In this document: piece by piece, positions 54,986-63,713 of the stretch
Layout of the letters: every line of letters begins with the position of its first letter
Numbering within the stretch: the first letter of the stretch is position 1
Origin: Geminocystis herdmanii PCC 6308
Lineage (GTDB): Bacteria; Cyanobacteriota; Cyanobacteriia; Cyanobacteriales; Cyanobacteriaceae
Direction: 5' to 3'
Assembly: GCF_000332235.1 (NCBI RefSeq)
Contig: NZ_CM001775.1
Coordinates: 2,696,230-2,760,229, forward strand
DNA length: 64,000 bases
Position numbers and translations under genes: made by a program
The notes under the pieces: model-generated
Database searches by the model: none
Told to the model about the DNA's origin: nothing
Seen by the model: only the letters and a program-made list of their open reading frames with translations

Positions 54986-57193
54986 ATGAATAATAAATTC
55001 TTATTCAAAATCTTAGAAGGGCAAAATATCGACAATAAATATTACCTAAAAAGTCTCTTAGGTACAGGAGGATTTGGCGGAGTTTATTTAGCCGATGAAG
55101 TAGTAAGAGATAGATTTATTCGGGAATTAGCAGTTAAATTAATTATCACTGATAACCCTGATAAACAGTTAGATGAATTGATTTTTTCTACTACCTTAAA
55201 ACAAGCTAATTTACTCGATTGTTATACCTGCGGAGAGTGCCAATTAAATAACCTTGATTTCCTTTATTTATTGATGGAAAAAGCAGATTATAGTCTCGAA
55301 GATAAATTAACAGAGGATAAATTATCGGAAGAAGAAGTTAAACAATTAGTATTAGATATAAGCAACGGATTAGATTATTTACACAGTCAAAAACCTGTCA
55401 TTGTGCATCGAGATTTAAAACCCGGAAATATTTTAAGGGTAGGAGATAAATGGAAAATCTCCGACTTTGGTTTAGTCAGAAGTGTGCAAAATAATTCCAC
55501 TGAAACTACTACGTTGATGGGTTCGATGGGATACGCACCGCCAGAAGCCTATCAGGGAAAAATATCTTCGGCATGGGATATGTGGTCATTAGGCATTATC
55601 ATTTATGAAGTGTTAACGGGAGAATTGCCCTTTAAAAATGATACTCCTTTAGCGTTAATGCAGGAAGTAATTAATCACGAGCCTGATTTAAACATTATTC
55701 CCAAAAATTGGCAAGAGATAGTAAATAATTGTCTCAAAAAAGACGAAAAACAAAGATTAATTGCTCAAAATTTAATTAATAATCTACAGTCAAACACTGC
55801 CATTAAATCCAATGAAGATGCGTCTAGTTATTATAATCGTGGTTATAATTATGGAAAATTAAAAGAGTATGAAAAAGCTATTATTGATTTTACAAAAGTC
55901 ATTGAATTAGAACCTAGTTATACTAATGCTTATTATTATCGAGGAGTTGCTTACGATAAATTAAAACAATATAAAAAAGTCATTATTGACTATACAAAAA
56001 CTATTGAATTAGATGCTAATTATACAAATGCTTATAATGGACGAGGTAATGCTTATTTTGATTTAAAACAGTATAAAAAAGCCATTCTTGACTATGATAA
56101 AGCTATTGAATTAGATGCTAATCATACTTATGCTTATTATAATCGTGGTAATGCTTATCGAGAATTAAAACAATATGAAAAAGCCATTCTTGACTATAAT
56201 AAAGCTATTGAAGTAGCTCCTAATTATACCAATGCTTATCATAATCGTGGTCTTGTTTACTCTGAATTAAAAGAGTATGAAAAAGCCATTATTGACTTTA
56301 ATAACGCTATTCAATTAGACTTAAATTATATATTATCTTATAATGGTCTTGGTGTTATTTACTATAAATTAAAAGAATATGAAAAAGCTATTATTAACTA
56401 TACAAAAACTATTGAATTAAATTCTAATTATACCATAGCTTATTATAATCGTGGTAATGCTTATCGGGAATTAAAAGAGTATGAAAAAGCTATTATTGAC
56501 TATACAAAAATCATTAAATTAGACTCTAATTATACCATAGCTTATTATAATCGTGGTAATGCTTATCGGGAATTAAAACAATATCAAAAAGCTATTATTG
56601 ACTATACTAAGGCTATTGAATTAAATCCTAATTATATCGGTGCTTATAATAATCGTGGTAATGCTTATCAAGAATTAAAAGAATATGAAAAAGCTATTAT
56701 TGACTATACCAAAGCTATTGAATTAAATCCAAATCATACCAATGCTTATTATAATCGTGGTAATGCTTATCAAGAACTAAAACAGTATGAAAAAGCTATT
56801 ATTGACTATAATAAAGCTATTCAATTAGACTCAAATTATACCAATGCTTATTATCATCGTGGTTTTGCTTATTATCAATTAAAAGAGTATGAAAAAGCTA
56901 TTATAGACTATACAAAAATCATTGAATTAGACTCCAATTATACCAATGCTTATTATAATCGTGGTGTTGCTTATGGAGAATTAAAACAGCATGAAAAAGC
57001 TATTATAGACTATACCAAAGCTATTGAATTAGACTCTAATTATGCAAATGCTTATAATAATCGTGGTGTTGCTTATGAGAATTTAAAACAGTATGAAAAA
57101 GCGATTATTGATTATAATAAAGTAATAGAATTAGAGCCTAATGATCAACTTGCTATTAATAATAAAAATGCTTTAGAAGCAAAAATGAAATAA
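54986..57193 (+). CDS. Serine/threonine protein kinase with about 13 TPR repeats
   Basis: 735 residues. Hanks-type kinase at 1-270: Gly loop GTGGFGGVYLAD, Lys51 in LAVKLI, catalytic HRDLKPGN (141-148), DFG (160-162), activation segment STETTTLMGSMGYAPPEA. From about 281 to the end are 13 head-to-tail 34-residue TPR units of the type YNRGNAYRELKQYEKAIIDY. There is no membrane helix. The repeat DNA is also near-identical in tandem (102-bp period). No CGATCG is seen in this 2.2-kb gene, unlike its neighbours, so recent expansion or transfer is possible. Substrates unknown. Confidence 0.92.
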   Translation: MNNKFLFKILEGQNIDNKYYLKSLLGTGGFGGVYLADEVVRDRFIRELAVKLIITDNPDKQLDELIFSTTLKQANLLDCYTCGECQLNNLDFLYLLMEKADYSLEDKLTEDKLSEEEVKQLVLDISNGLDYLHSQKPVIVHRDLKPGNILRVGDKWKISDFGLVRSVQNNSTETTTLMGSMGYAPPEAYQGKISSAWDMWSLGIIIYEVLTGELPFKNDTPLALMQEVINHEPDLNIIPKNWQEIVNNCLKKDEKQRLIAQNLINNLQSNTAIKSNEDASSYYNRGYNYGKLKEYEKAIIDFTKVIELEPSYTNAYYYRGVAYDKLKQYKKVIIDYTKTIELDANYTNAYNGRGNAYFDLKQYKKAILDYDKAIELDANHTYAYYNRGNAYRELKQYEKAILDYNKAIEVAPNYTNAYHNRGLVYSELKEYEKAIIDFNNAIQLDLNYILSYNGLGVIYYKLKEYEKAIINYTKTIELNSNYTIAYYNRGNAYRELKEYEKAIIDYTKIIKLDSNYTIAYYNRGNAYRELKQYQKAIIDYTKAIELNPNYIGAYNNRGNAYQELKEYEKAIIDYTKAIELNPNHTNAYYNRGNAYQELKQYEKAIIDYNKAIQLDSNYTNAYYHRGFAYYQLKEYEKAIIDYTKIIELDSNYTNAYYNRGVAYGELKQHEKAIIDYTKAIELDSNYANAYNNRGVAYENLKQYEKAIIDYNKVIELEPNDQLAINNKNALEAKMK
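55826..57151 (+). repeat. Tandem 102-bp coding repeats (TPR array)
   Basis: About 13 units of 102 bp; many share long identical stretches (such as CTTATTATAATCGTGGTAAT and GAAAAAGCTATTATTGACTA). The DNA-level identity suggests recent unit duplication or gene conversion, so the array may vary in length between strains. Confidence 0.85.
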
Positions 57194-57333
57194 GGGTTAA
57201 AACCCTTACGACAAACAAGAGTAAATATCTTTTTTGAAGAAGTTTAATGATCTAATCTGTATAATAATTGAATTGCACGATCGAACTGAGTTAGGTATCA
57301 TCACGAAAAAGAGAAAATAATGTTAGACTTCGG

Positions 57334-58812
57334 TTAACCTCCGCCGAAAACTTGAATATTGGTGAAGGCACAGACGGGGGAAGCATGACCAACTCTGATA
57401 GACTGGTTAGGTTCACCTTTACCACAATAGGGAGTACCATAACATTCTCTGGTGGCTTCGTCTCCCACAAAGGCTAAATTATGCCAAAAATGTTGGGTTA
57501 CGCCTCGATAATTGGGGTTGCGTAAGGTTTTTGTTAGTTTGCCATTCTCGATTAATCGAGCATATTCACAACCAAATTGAAATTTGTTGCGGTAGTCGTC
57601 GATCGACCACGATCGATTAGACTGCATATAGACACCATGCTCGATCGAACTTATAATCTCATTAAAGCTACTATGTCCCGATTCTAAGTTTAAGTTAGCC
57701 ATGCGATCGATGGAAGGGCGATTCCATGAACTCGATCGAAAATTAGCAACTCCTAGTACATTTGCTCTAATTTGACTTTCTAAACTCCCTAATCCTCTCA
57801 ATAAAATCCCGTCTTTGATGAGGTATTCTTTTTCGGCTTTCAATCCAGCATCATCAAAACCATAACTAGCTAATTCCCCTTGCACAGTGGGATCAAAGGT
57901 GATATTCATTAAAGATGAGCCATAGGCTAAAGTGCCGAAGTCTGACAATTTCACAAAACTACTTCCTGCATAATTGCGCTCATCCCCCAAAATTCGATCG
58001 ATTTCTAAAGGATGCCCGATGCTTTCATGGATTTGTAGCATCATCTGATCAGGTGCTAAAACTAAAGTAGTGGTCATATCAGGGCATTCCTGAGCATATA
58101 ATAATTCTACGGCTTCCTGTCCAATTTGTTTAGCTCGATCGAACGTCAAATCAGGGTTTAAGATTTCCATACCCCCTTGATAACATCTCGCCATCATGCC
58201 GTTATCTGTGCGTTTTTGCACAATATTCCCGAATTGAGCTGTAGCTTCGTAATCGGTGGAAACGAGGGAAAATTCTTGTTGAATATTTGCACCATTACTA
58301 CTGACAAAATGATGTTGAATCTCGCTAATTTGGGCGACAGCAGTAGCTTTGACTATTTTTTCTGAGACTTTTAAACTATGGCAAGTTTGAATTAATAAAT
58401 CATTCAATTCCTTACTACTAAAGATGTTATCACTTTTTGAGTTCGATCGCGCAGCGCCACTGAAAAGTGATCGAGCAGTGCTACGAAGTGATCGATAGCT
58501 ACCCTGAGCAGGAGGGCGAATATCCCTATTAAAAGCAAAAATACCCCAATCAGAAGCACTTTTTGCCTGTTTTTGAGCGATTTCTGTGGCTAATTGAATA
58601 CTCTCTTGATCTAATCTATTCGTAGCACAATATCCTAATTGCCCATTCACCATGACTTCTACCATCACCCCATTAGTATATTTTCTTCCATTACTTTGAG
58701 GTTTTCCATCTCGAAACATATTAGTAGTAGTGGATTCCGTCACTTGTCTTAATCCTATCCAATCAGCAGAAACATTGAGATTATTTAAGGTTTTTTCTAA
58801 ATTAAACTTCAT
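57334..58812 (-). CDS. tldD: TldD-type metalloprotease, with an in-frame repeat insertion
   Basis: 492 residues. The zinc motif is HESIGHPLEIDRILGDERNY (HExxxH), with a further conserved block GSSLMNITFDPTVQGELASY and the C-terminal RVGHASPVCAFTNIQVFGGG. TldD works with TldE/PmbA to process peptides. Between RPPAQGSYRS and SDNIFSSKEL there is an extra segment SLRSTARSLFSGAARSNSK that is encoded by a double copy of the GCAGCGCC hairpin repeat (58441-58497). It lies in a loop-like stretch and leaves the frame open, so the protein is probably active. A pmbA partner gene is not nearby. Confidence 0.92.
   Translation of the reverse strand: MKFNLEKTLNNLNVSADWIGLRQVTESTTTNMFRDGKPQSNGRKYTNGVMVEVMVNGQLGYCATNRLDQESIQLATEIAQKQAKSASDWGIFAFNRDIRPPAQGSYRSLRSTARSLFSGAARSNSKSDNIFSSKELNDLLIQTCHSLKVSEKIVKATAVAQISEIQHHFVSSNGANIQQEFSLVSTDYEATAQFGNIVQKRTDNGMMARCYQGGMEILNPDLTFDRAKQIGQEAVELLYAQECPDMTTTLVLAPDQMMLQIHESIGHPLEIDRILGDERNYAGSSFVKLSDFGTLAYGSSLMNITFDPTVQGELASYGFDDAGLKAEKEYLIKDGILLRGLGSLESQIRANVLGVANFRSSSWNRPSIDRMANLNLESGHSSFNEIISSIEHGVYMQSNRSWSIDDYRNKFQFGCEYARLIENGKLTKTLRNPNYRGVTQHFWHNLAFVGDEATRECYGTPYCGKGEPNQSIRVGHASPVCAFTNIQVFGGG
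58441..58497. repeat. GCAGCGCC hairpin repeat, copy 3 (tandem double, inside tldD)
   Basis: GTTCGATCGCGCAGCGCC, hairpin CACT-GAAA-AGTG, ATCGA, then a second unit GCAGTGCT, ACGAAGT, GATCGA. The coding strand gives GAARSN and related residues. In the second unit GCAGCGCC has changed to GCAGTGCT. Confidence 0.8.
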
Positions 58813-58906
58813 AGGTTTTCAAAATCGGGTACTTAAACAGAGGAGAAAAAAGATAGTTTACGCTATCATAACAATAATTATGATTTATGATTAAGGAGTT
58901 ATATCG

Positions 58907-59089
58907 ATGACTTTTTGTGAAATTGTTGAATCGGTGACAAAACTATCAACAGAAGAAAAAGAGGAAATTAAATCATTGGTTGAACATTATTTAATAGAAG
59001 AAAAAAGAGAGGAAATTTACACAAATTATTTACTTAGTCAAAAAAGAGAAAAAGAAGGTAAATTAAAGTTTTATTTCGATATAAATTAA
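58907..59089 (+). CDS. Small antitoxin-like protein, probably shortened
   Basis: 60 residues: MTFCEIVESVTKLSTEEKEE, then LIEEKREEIYTNYLLSQKRE and KEGKLKFYFDIN. The REEIYTNYL...GKLKF pattern is that of small antitoxins paired with RelE/ParE-type toxins in cyanobacteria, but those usually continue after GKLKFSxDIxELK; this one stops. A 24-codon relic follows at 59113. Confidence 0.6.
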   Translation: MTFCEIVESVTKLSTEEKEEIKSLVEHYLIEEKREEIYTNYLLSQKREKEGKLKFYFDIN

Positions 59090-59112
59090 TTAATAAATTC
59101 TTTAGAATAATA

Positions 59113-59187
59113 ATGATAAAAGTAAGTTTTTCAGAAGAAAATAAGGCAATTTTTATTGATATTGGCAATCACAATCAAGTTTATTAA
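59113..59187 (+). pseudogene. Possible RelE/ParE-type toxin N-terminal relic
   Basis: MIKVSFSEENKAIFIDIGNH then NQVY and stop. The opening MIKVSFSxExK resembles the first strand of RelE/ParE toxins; the rest of the domain is absent. Weak evidence by itself, supported by the antitoxin-like gene directly upstream. Confidence 0.4.
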
Positions 59188-59193
59188 AATAAT

Positions 59194-59436
59194 ATGAATC
59201 AAACTATTATCACCAAAATTAACCTAGAGAATTTAGTCAAATCGGCTAAACAAGAGACTGAACTAATGTTAGAAAATGGAATCGATATTAACGATAACTC
59301 GATTATAACTCCTTTAGAATCAATCGCTAATCAATATCCAGAAATAGCTCAATTATGTAATCAGTTGTTAATAGAATTGATTAGAGAACACATGATAAAC
59401 TATCAAAATGAACCTGAAATTATCAACGAATTTTAA
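59194..59436 (+). CDS. Small helical hypothetical protein
   Basis: 80 residues, acidic and helical (NLENLVKSAKQETELMLENG, then ITPLESIANQYPEIAQLCNQ). No known family. It ends 3 bp before the start of the permease gene, so the two may be co-transcribed. A role in transport is not implied. Confidence 0.6.
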   Translation: MNQTIITKINLENLVKSAKQETELMLENGIDINDNSIITPLESIANQYPEIAQLCNQLLIELIREHMINYQNEPEIINEF

Positions 59437-59439
59437 CTT

Positions 59440-60240
59440 ATGAACAATTCTAATTCTGTTTTTAAAATATTCAGCTTTTTGATCCTTTTTTTCGGGTTAA
59501 TTCTGGTTTTATCCCCTTTATTTATTGTTATTTATACATCTTTTTTTGATAATTCTTTACAGCATAATTTTACTTTAAAATATTATCAAAGTGCATGGCA
59601 ACAAGGTAATTTTTTATTGGCTTTTTCTAATTCTGCTTTGGTTTCGATCGCCGTCACAATTTTACAAATAATTACCTCGACTTTAGCAGGATATGCCCTA
59701 GCAAGATTAGATTTTAAGGGAAAAAATTTAGTTTTATTATTAATAATAACTACTTTAGTTATTCCCTTTCAAATATTAGTAATTCCGATTTTTTTAGTTT
59801 TAAAATGGGGACATTTAATTAATACTTATTGGGCGTTAATTTTACCAACGGGGGCGAGTGGATTTGGTATCTTTTTAATGCGTCAATATTTTATGAGTAT
59901 TCCTGTTGAATTAGAACAAGCAGGGGAGTTAGATGGGGCAAATCGTTTACAAGTAGTTTGGTATATCCTCTTTCCCTTAGCTAAACCTGCGGTAATTACT
60001 CTGTCTTTGTTTACTTTTATCGGCGAGTGGAATGATTTATTTAAACCCCTTGTATTTACTAATAATCCACAGTTAACGACAGTACAACTATCTTTAGCTT
60101 CATTTCAAGAACAGTTTACCAGTAATTGGTCTTTACTCATGGCGGCGGTGGTGATTGCCACTATTCCTGTGATTCTTCTATTCATTATCGGACAAAAACA
60201 GTTCATTCAAGGAGTTAGTACTACGGGAATTAAAAATTAG
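59440..60240 (+). CDS. Carbohydrate ABC transporter permease (MalG/UgpE-like)
   Basis: 266 residues with six membrane helices. The family EAA loop is PVELEQAGELDGANRLQVVW (E-x-x-x-A-x-x-D-G-A), followed by the helix YILFPLAKPAVITLSLFTFI. Second permease type of a CUT1 sugar importer. The partner MalF-like permease, binding protein and ATPase are absent here, as is often the case in cyanobacteria where transporter genes are scattered. Sugar unknown. Confidence 0.9.
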   Translation: MNNSNSVFKIFSFLILFFGLILVLSPLFIVIYTSFFDNSLQHNFTLKYYQSAWQQGNFLLAFSNSALVSIAVTILQIITSTLAGYALARLDFKGKNLVLLLIITTLVIPFQILVIPIFLVLKWGHLINTYWALILPTGASGFGIFLMRQYFMSIPVELEQAGELDGANRLQVVWYILFPLAKPAVITLSLFTFIGEWNDLFKPLVFTNNPQLTTVQLSLASFQEQFTSNWSLLMAAVVIATIPVILLFIIGQKQFIQGVSTTGIKN

Positions 60241-60304
60241 TGAAGATTTAGCTCGATCGAGTTAAAATAAACAATATCGATCAAATTCAGTAATTTATCA
60301 AACT

Positions 60305-60628
60305 ATGTTACCTAAAATAAAAGTTCTTAGACCTGAAGGTATTTTTGACAACACAAAATCAACTCAGTTTCGTCAACAAATTAGTGAGTTAATTAGTCAG
60401 GGTGTCAATGTTGTTCTTATTGATTTAAAAAAAGTAACTTTTATGGATAGTTCTGGTTTAGGTGCATTAGTCTTAATTTTGAAAATGATTCGCAATGCTA
60501 GTGGCAGACTTTTCTTGATGTCTTTAAATGATCAAGTAAAAATGTTGTTTGATTTAACTAATATGGGCAATTTATTTGAGGTGATTGAAGATAAATCTGA
60601 ATTGGAAGAAAGATTAAAAAATCCCTAA
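60305..60628 (+). CDS. STAS-domain anti-sigma-factor antagonist
   Basis: 107 residues, one STAS domain. The phospho-acceptor motif is VTFMDSSGLGALVLILKMIR (D-S-S-G-L-G), with LFLMSLNDQVKMLFDLTNMG after it. By family it binds an anti-sigma kinase and is controlled by Ser phosphorylation. No kinase or phosphatase partner adjoins. It is followed by a GGGTTGA/TCAACCC hairpin. Confidence 0.92.
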   Translation: MLPKIKVLRPEGIFDNTKSTQFRQQISELISQGVNVVLIDLKKVTFMDSSGLGALVLILKMIRNASGRLFLMSLNDQVKMLFDLTNMGNLFEVIEDKSELEERLKNP

Positions 60629-60639
60629 AAAAACCCTAG

Positions 60640-60663
60640 AGGGTTGACTAAATATTCAACCCT
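60640..60663. terminator. GGGTTGA...TCAACCC hairpin between convergent genes
   Basis: AGGGTTGA-ctaaatat-TCAACCCT. Placed between the STAS gene and a convergent gene, so it may serve as a bidirectional terminator. Member of the same palindrome class as 32220 and 53929. Confidence 0.5.
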
Positions 60664-60694
60664 GACAAACCCCTAAAAAATCTTTTCTAAAGTG

Positions 60695-61168
60695 TCAAAC
60701 AATTTGAGAGCTATTAGCATTAATAAAATTAGTTAAGGTTTGTTGAATGGCAGTTTGTAACTTTTCACAATAAATTTCTTTACTTTGTTGATAGTTTTCT
60801 GGTTTTTCCACAAAAATAACGCTATCAACTCCTTTCATGGTGAACATTTGGAATAATATTTGACTAACAGGAACTTCTTGTGCCACTAAGTTAGCATCGT
60901 TATCTTTACTGTCAGGAAATTCGGCGGCATCTTCTACGGTAGGAAAAGCATAGATAACTTTTTTCTCTATGTCAGGATTTTTATCTGAACCGAGAATAGT
61001 TAAAATTAAATTATCTTCCAAATTTTGTCTTAAATAATAAGAACTATAATCTAGTTGATGAGCATAGGCACTAATTACGGGAATAACACCTTGTTCCATA
61101 ATAATGGCAGGTACTCCATATTCAGGAGCTTCATTGATCAAATTTATTAATTGTTGGTCTAAATCCAT
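60695..61168 (-). CDS. Conserved hypothetical protein
   Basis: 157 residues, soluble alpha/beta: MDLDQQLINLINEAPEYGVP, then AIIMEQGVIPVISAYAHQLD, LTILGSDKNPDIEKKVIYAF and PVSQILFQMFTMKGVDSVIF. I do not recognise a named family; no catalytic motif or signal. Upstream of it (40 bp) is the carbonic anhydrase gene on the same strand, so co-transcription is possible. Confidence 0.75.
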   Translation of the reverse strand: MDLDQQLINLINEAPEYGVPAIIMEQGVIPVISAYAHQLDYSSYYLRQNLEDNLILTILGSDKNPDIEKKVIYAFPTVEDAAEFPDSKDNDANLVAQEVPVSQILFQMFTMKGVDSVIFVEKPENYQQSKEIYCEKLQTAIQQTLTNFINANSSQIV

Positions 61169-61207
61169 AATTTTTAGAGCTTTTCTTATTTATTCCTATT
61201 TTATACC

Positions 61208-62047
61208 TTATGTTGAACCTCGATAAATTCTTTGCTCTTGTTCTGGAGAAAGGCGGTTCGATCGAGCAGCGCCACTTCGTGATCGAGGTAAATTAGGATT
61301 AATAGTTTGTGGTATAGGCTCAGATGGTTGAACTTTGTCATCATTCTCATCAGGAATGCCGTAAAACATAGATTTAGCCACAGAACAACTAGGGTGTAAA
61401 TTATAAATATATTCAGAATTATCCGTTCTACTTTCCAAGTTAACAAAATCATGAACTTTGGGATCGTAGGTTAAAACTTCTCCTGTTTCAATGCCATAAA
61501 TCCAACCATGGAGAGATAATCTTCCTTGATGCAAACGACTGCGCACAATAGGATAAGTATTTAAGTTCTCTAATTGAGTTAAAACATTTTCCGCTACGGT
61601 AATTTGTAATAATTCTTCCCCTTCCAGATGACTATAGTTATCGATAATTAAGCGACGGGTTGCCTCGGCTTGTTTTAGCCACTCATAGACTAAGGGCATT
61701 TTATCCGCTAATTTCGACATTTTTAATAAACCTTTCATCGCCCCACAATGGGAATGTCCACATACGATCACTTGTTCTATATCTAAAGCTGTAATGGCAT
61801 ATTCGATCGAAGCTCCTTCACCGCCATTAGTTGCCCCAAAGGGGGGGATAATATTTCCTGCGTTACGGATAACAAATAATTCCCCGACATTGGCTTGGGT
61901 GATCAAATTAGGATCAATACGAGAATCTGAACAGGTAATAAATAAGATACGGGGGTGTTGCCCGTGAGAGAGTTGTTCAAATAAATCTCGATGACTCTCA
62001 AAATAACCCGCCTGAAACCGATGCAACCCCTCAATAATTTTTTTCAT
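61208..62047 (-). CDS. ccaA: Beta-carbonic anhydrase (CcaA/IcfA type)
   Basis: 279 residues. Interconverts CO2 and bicarbonate; the cyanobacterial CcaA type acts in the carboxysome. Zinc ligands: Cys and Asp-Arg pair in FITCSDSRIDPNLI, His and Cys in VIVCGHSHCGAMKGLL. The long C-terminal tail beyond residue 205 is typical of CcaA, but near its end PRSRSGAARSNRL is encoded by a GCAGCGCC hairpin repeat (61256-61286). Carboxysome location is inferred from the family. Confidence 0.93.
   Translation of the reverse strand: MKKIIEGLHRFQAGYFESHRDLFEQLSHGQHPRILFITCSDSRIDPNLITQANVGELFVIRNAGNIIPPFGATNGGEGASIEYAITALDIEQVIVCGHSHCGAMKGLLKMSKLADKMPLVYEWLKQAEATRRLIIDNYSHLEGEELLQITVAENVLTQLENLNTYPIVRSRLHQGRLSLHGWIYGIETGEVLTYDPKVHDFVNLESRTDNSEYIYNLHPSCSVAKSMFYGIPDENDDKVQPSEPIPQTINPNLPRSRSGAARSNRLSPEQEQRIYRGST
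61256..61286. repeat. GCAGCGCC hairpin repeat, copy 4 (inside carbonic anhydrase tail)
   Basis: GTTCGATCGAGCAGCGCC, hairpin CAC-TTC-GTG, ATCGA. On the coding strand it gives RSRSGAARSN, closely similar to the peptide in TldD. Confidence 0.82.
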
Positions 62048-62163
62048 AACTAGAGATACAGACTTTGTAGATCAGCAAAATTATACTAGAATCTCGCATC
62101 TGTATCAATAGTGAATGGTGAATAGTAATTTTTAATTCTCCATTCTCAATTTTCAATTCTCCA

Positions 62164-63096
62164 TTAATTAAGTACTTGCATGGAAATAGTAGCAACGCCA
62201 CTACTTTTTACACCGATCGCACGGGCAGCACCGGCGGATAAGTCGATAATACGTCCTCTCACATGGGGTCCTCGATCGTTGATGCGAACTACTACAGAAC
62301 GACCATTTCTTACATTAGTAACTTTAACTCTTGTACCAAAGGGAAGACTACGGTGAGCCGCAGTTAAAGCGTGTTGGTTAAATCGTTCACCACTAGCGGT
62401 TCTGCGTCCATGAAAACCCGGTCCATACCAAGAAGCGATACCACGAGCCGCTTTACGGAGACTTTTCACTCCAGCCCCTGCTAAATTGTCCATTCTGCTA
62501 TCAGCTTGAACAATTTGTTTACCTTGAACTTGGGTTAAAGGTTCGGCATTGCCCATGAGGCGACGAAGGCGATTAGTTGCTTGTAAAGCGTCATGGGTTT
62601 TGTTTCTAGTAGCATCGGGTAAGATGACATTATTATTGATACGGATTAATTCTTCTTGTTGGAACTTGAGAGAGTAGTCTTTCGTCTCAGAATTCCATGA
62701 CACATTAATAGTATTTGCGTCAATGTTTTGGGTTGATAATTGATCAAGACGTTGTGCTAATTTTGTGGCTTGTTCGATCGCACTGTGTTCTGGACTATCT
62801 AAAAATGTTAGTAAGGGAAGGTTTTGAAAATGTAGGGTGACGGCGCTTTTATTTTTGTGTTGATGGGGATAGAGTTTGACGGTGAGAAATTGTTGTGTGT
62901 TACCAGTAAAACTTTTGGCAACGACGTTATTTACTGATGATAATGCTGTTTGAGCTTGAGTTTGGTGAGAATCAGCTTTGACATTAGGGGCGAAGAAAAA
63001 TCCAGTAGTTCCTAATCCTAAAATAGTTGTTAAAGCCGAAATGACAGCCTTTTTCCAAGTGTTGTTACGCATAATTTTTCTAGTAATTGAATACAA
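62164..63096 (-). CDS. RlpA-type septal ring lytic transglycosylase family protein
   Basis: 310 residues. Signal segment at about 17-42 ([20 protein letters not shown]), a middle region of unknown fold, then a C-terminal double-psi beta-barrel RlpA domain: [40 protein letters not shown] and [20 protein letters not shown] with the conserved Asp. Homologues cleave denuded glycan strands or bind the wall in the periplasm. An in-frame ATG at 63072 ([10 protein letters not shown]) gives a more usual signal peptide and may be the true start. Confidence 0.9.
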   Translation of the reverse strand: MYSITRKIMRNNTWKKAVISALTTILGLGTTGFFFAPNVKADSHQTQAQTALSSVNNVVAKSFTGNTQQFLTVKLYPHQHKNKSAVTLHFQNLPLLTFLDSPEHSAIEQATKLAQRLDQLSTQNIDANTINVSWNSETKDYSLKFQQEELIRINNNVILPDATRNKTHDALQATNRLRRLMGNAEPLTQVQGKQIVQADSRMDNLAGAGVKSLRKAARGIASWYGPGFHGRRTASGERFNQHALTAAHRSLPFGTRVKVTNVRNGRSVVVRINDRGPHVRGRIIDLSAGAARAIGVKSSGVATISMQVLN

Positions 63097-63713
63097 AAAA
63101 CCTTTAATGTTAGGTGTTTCGGTGTCTTTACTCCTCGTAAAATTTAATAAAATAAGTATTTTTGCTTGTTTGCTTAAACTAAATTAACATAGGATTTTTC
63201 ATCGTGGGATTATTATTTCTTATTGAAAATTAAGTGTATTATTTAATCTCCTTATTTTTGTGGTTATTTTTAAAATTTAAAGTTATAATTATAAGTTTAT
63301 GATTTTGTAAAGTGACTATTTATGTTTTGAAAAACTAATGAATAAATAGAATATTTGTATTAATAAATTGTAAAATCAGAAAAATTAAAGGGGGTTAAAA
63401 TCCCCAAAAAATAAATCTTTGACAAAAAAGAAATTGCGACAAAATAAGGAAGGTTAGATCGAGCTATTTTTGACTATATACTAGGGTTATCAGGGGAGAG
63501 ATTGATGAAAAAACCTATTAATGACTAAAAATCTATTCCCCTCAAAACAAGGGTAAGCTAGGGATTTTAGGAGATGAAAAAAGCAGATAAAGATGATATG
63601 ATTTGTAACGAAGCTATCAATTTTACAGGAAAAAATCCTATAAGAAAATTTGATCAGTTCATCAAAGACAATTCGATCGATAGTAAAAAATTATCAAAGA
63701 GACTTATCAAAAT
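63097..63713. other. Intergenic region before purM, no gene recognised
   Basis: About 600 bp, AT-rich. Contains a GGGGTT/AATCCCC hairpin (63387-63405) and an open frame from 63574 that overlaps purM by 100 bp in another frame and is not convincing. Confidence 0.5.

Noticed and set aside
55826-57151. TPR array as mobile or assembly-artefact repeat
   Set aside because: The period of 102 bp equals 34 codons and each unit keeps the TPR consensus in one continuous frame, so it is a real coding repeat, although assembly collapse could have changed the unit count.
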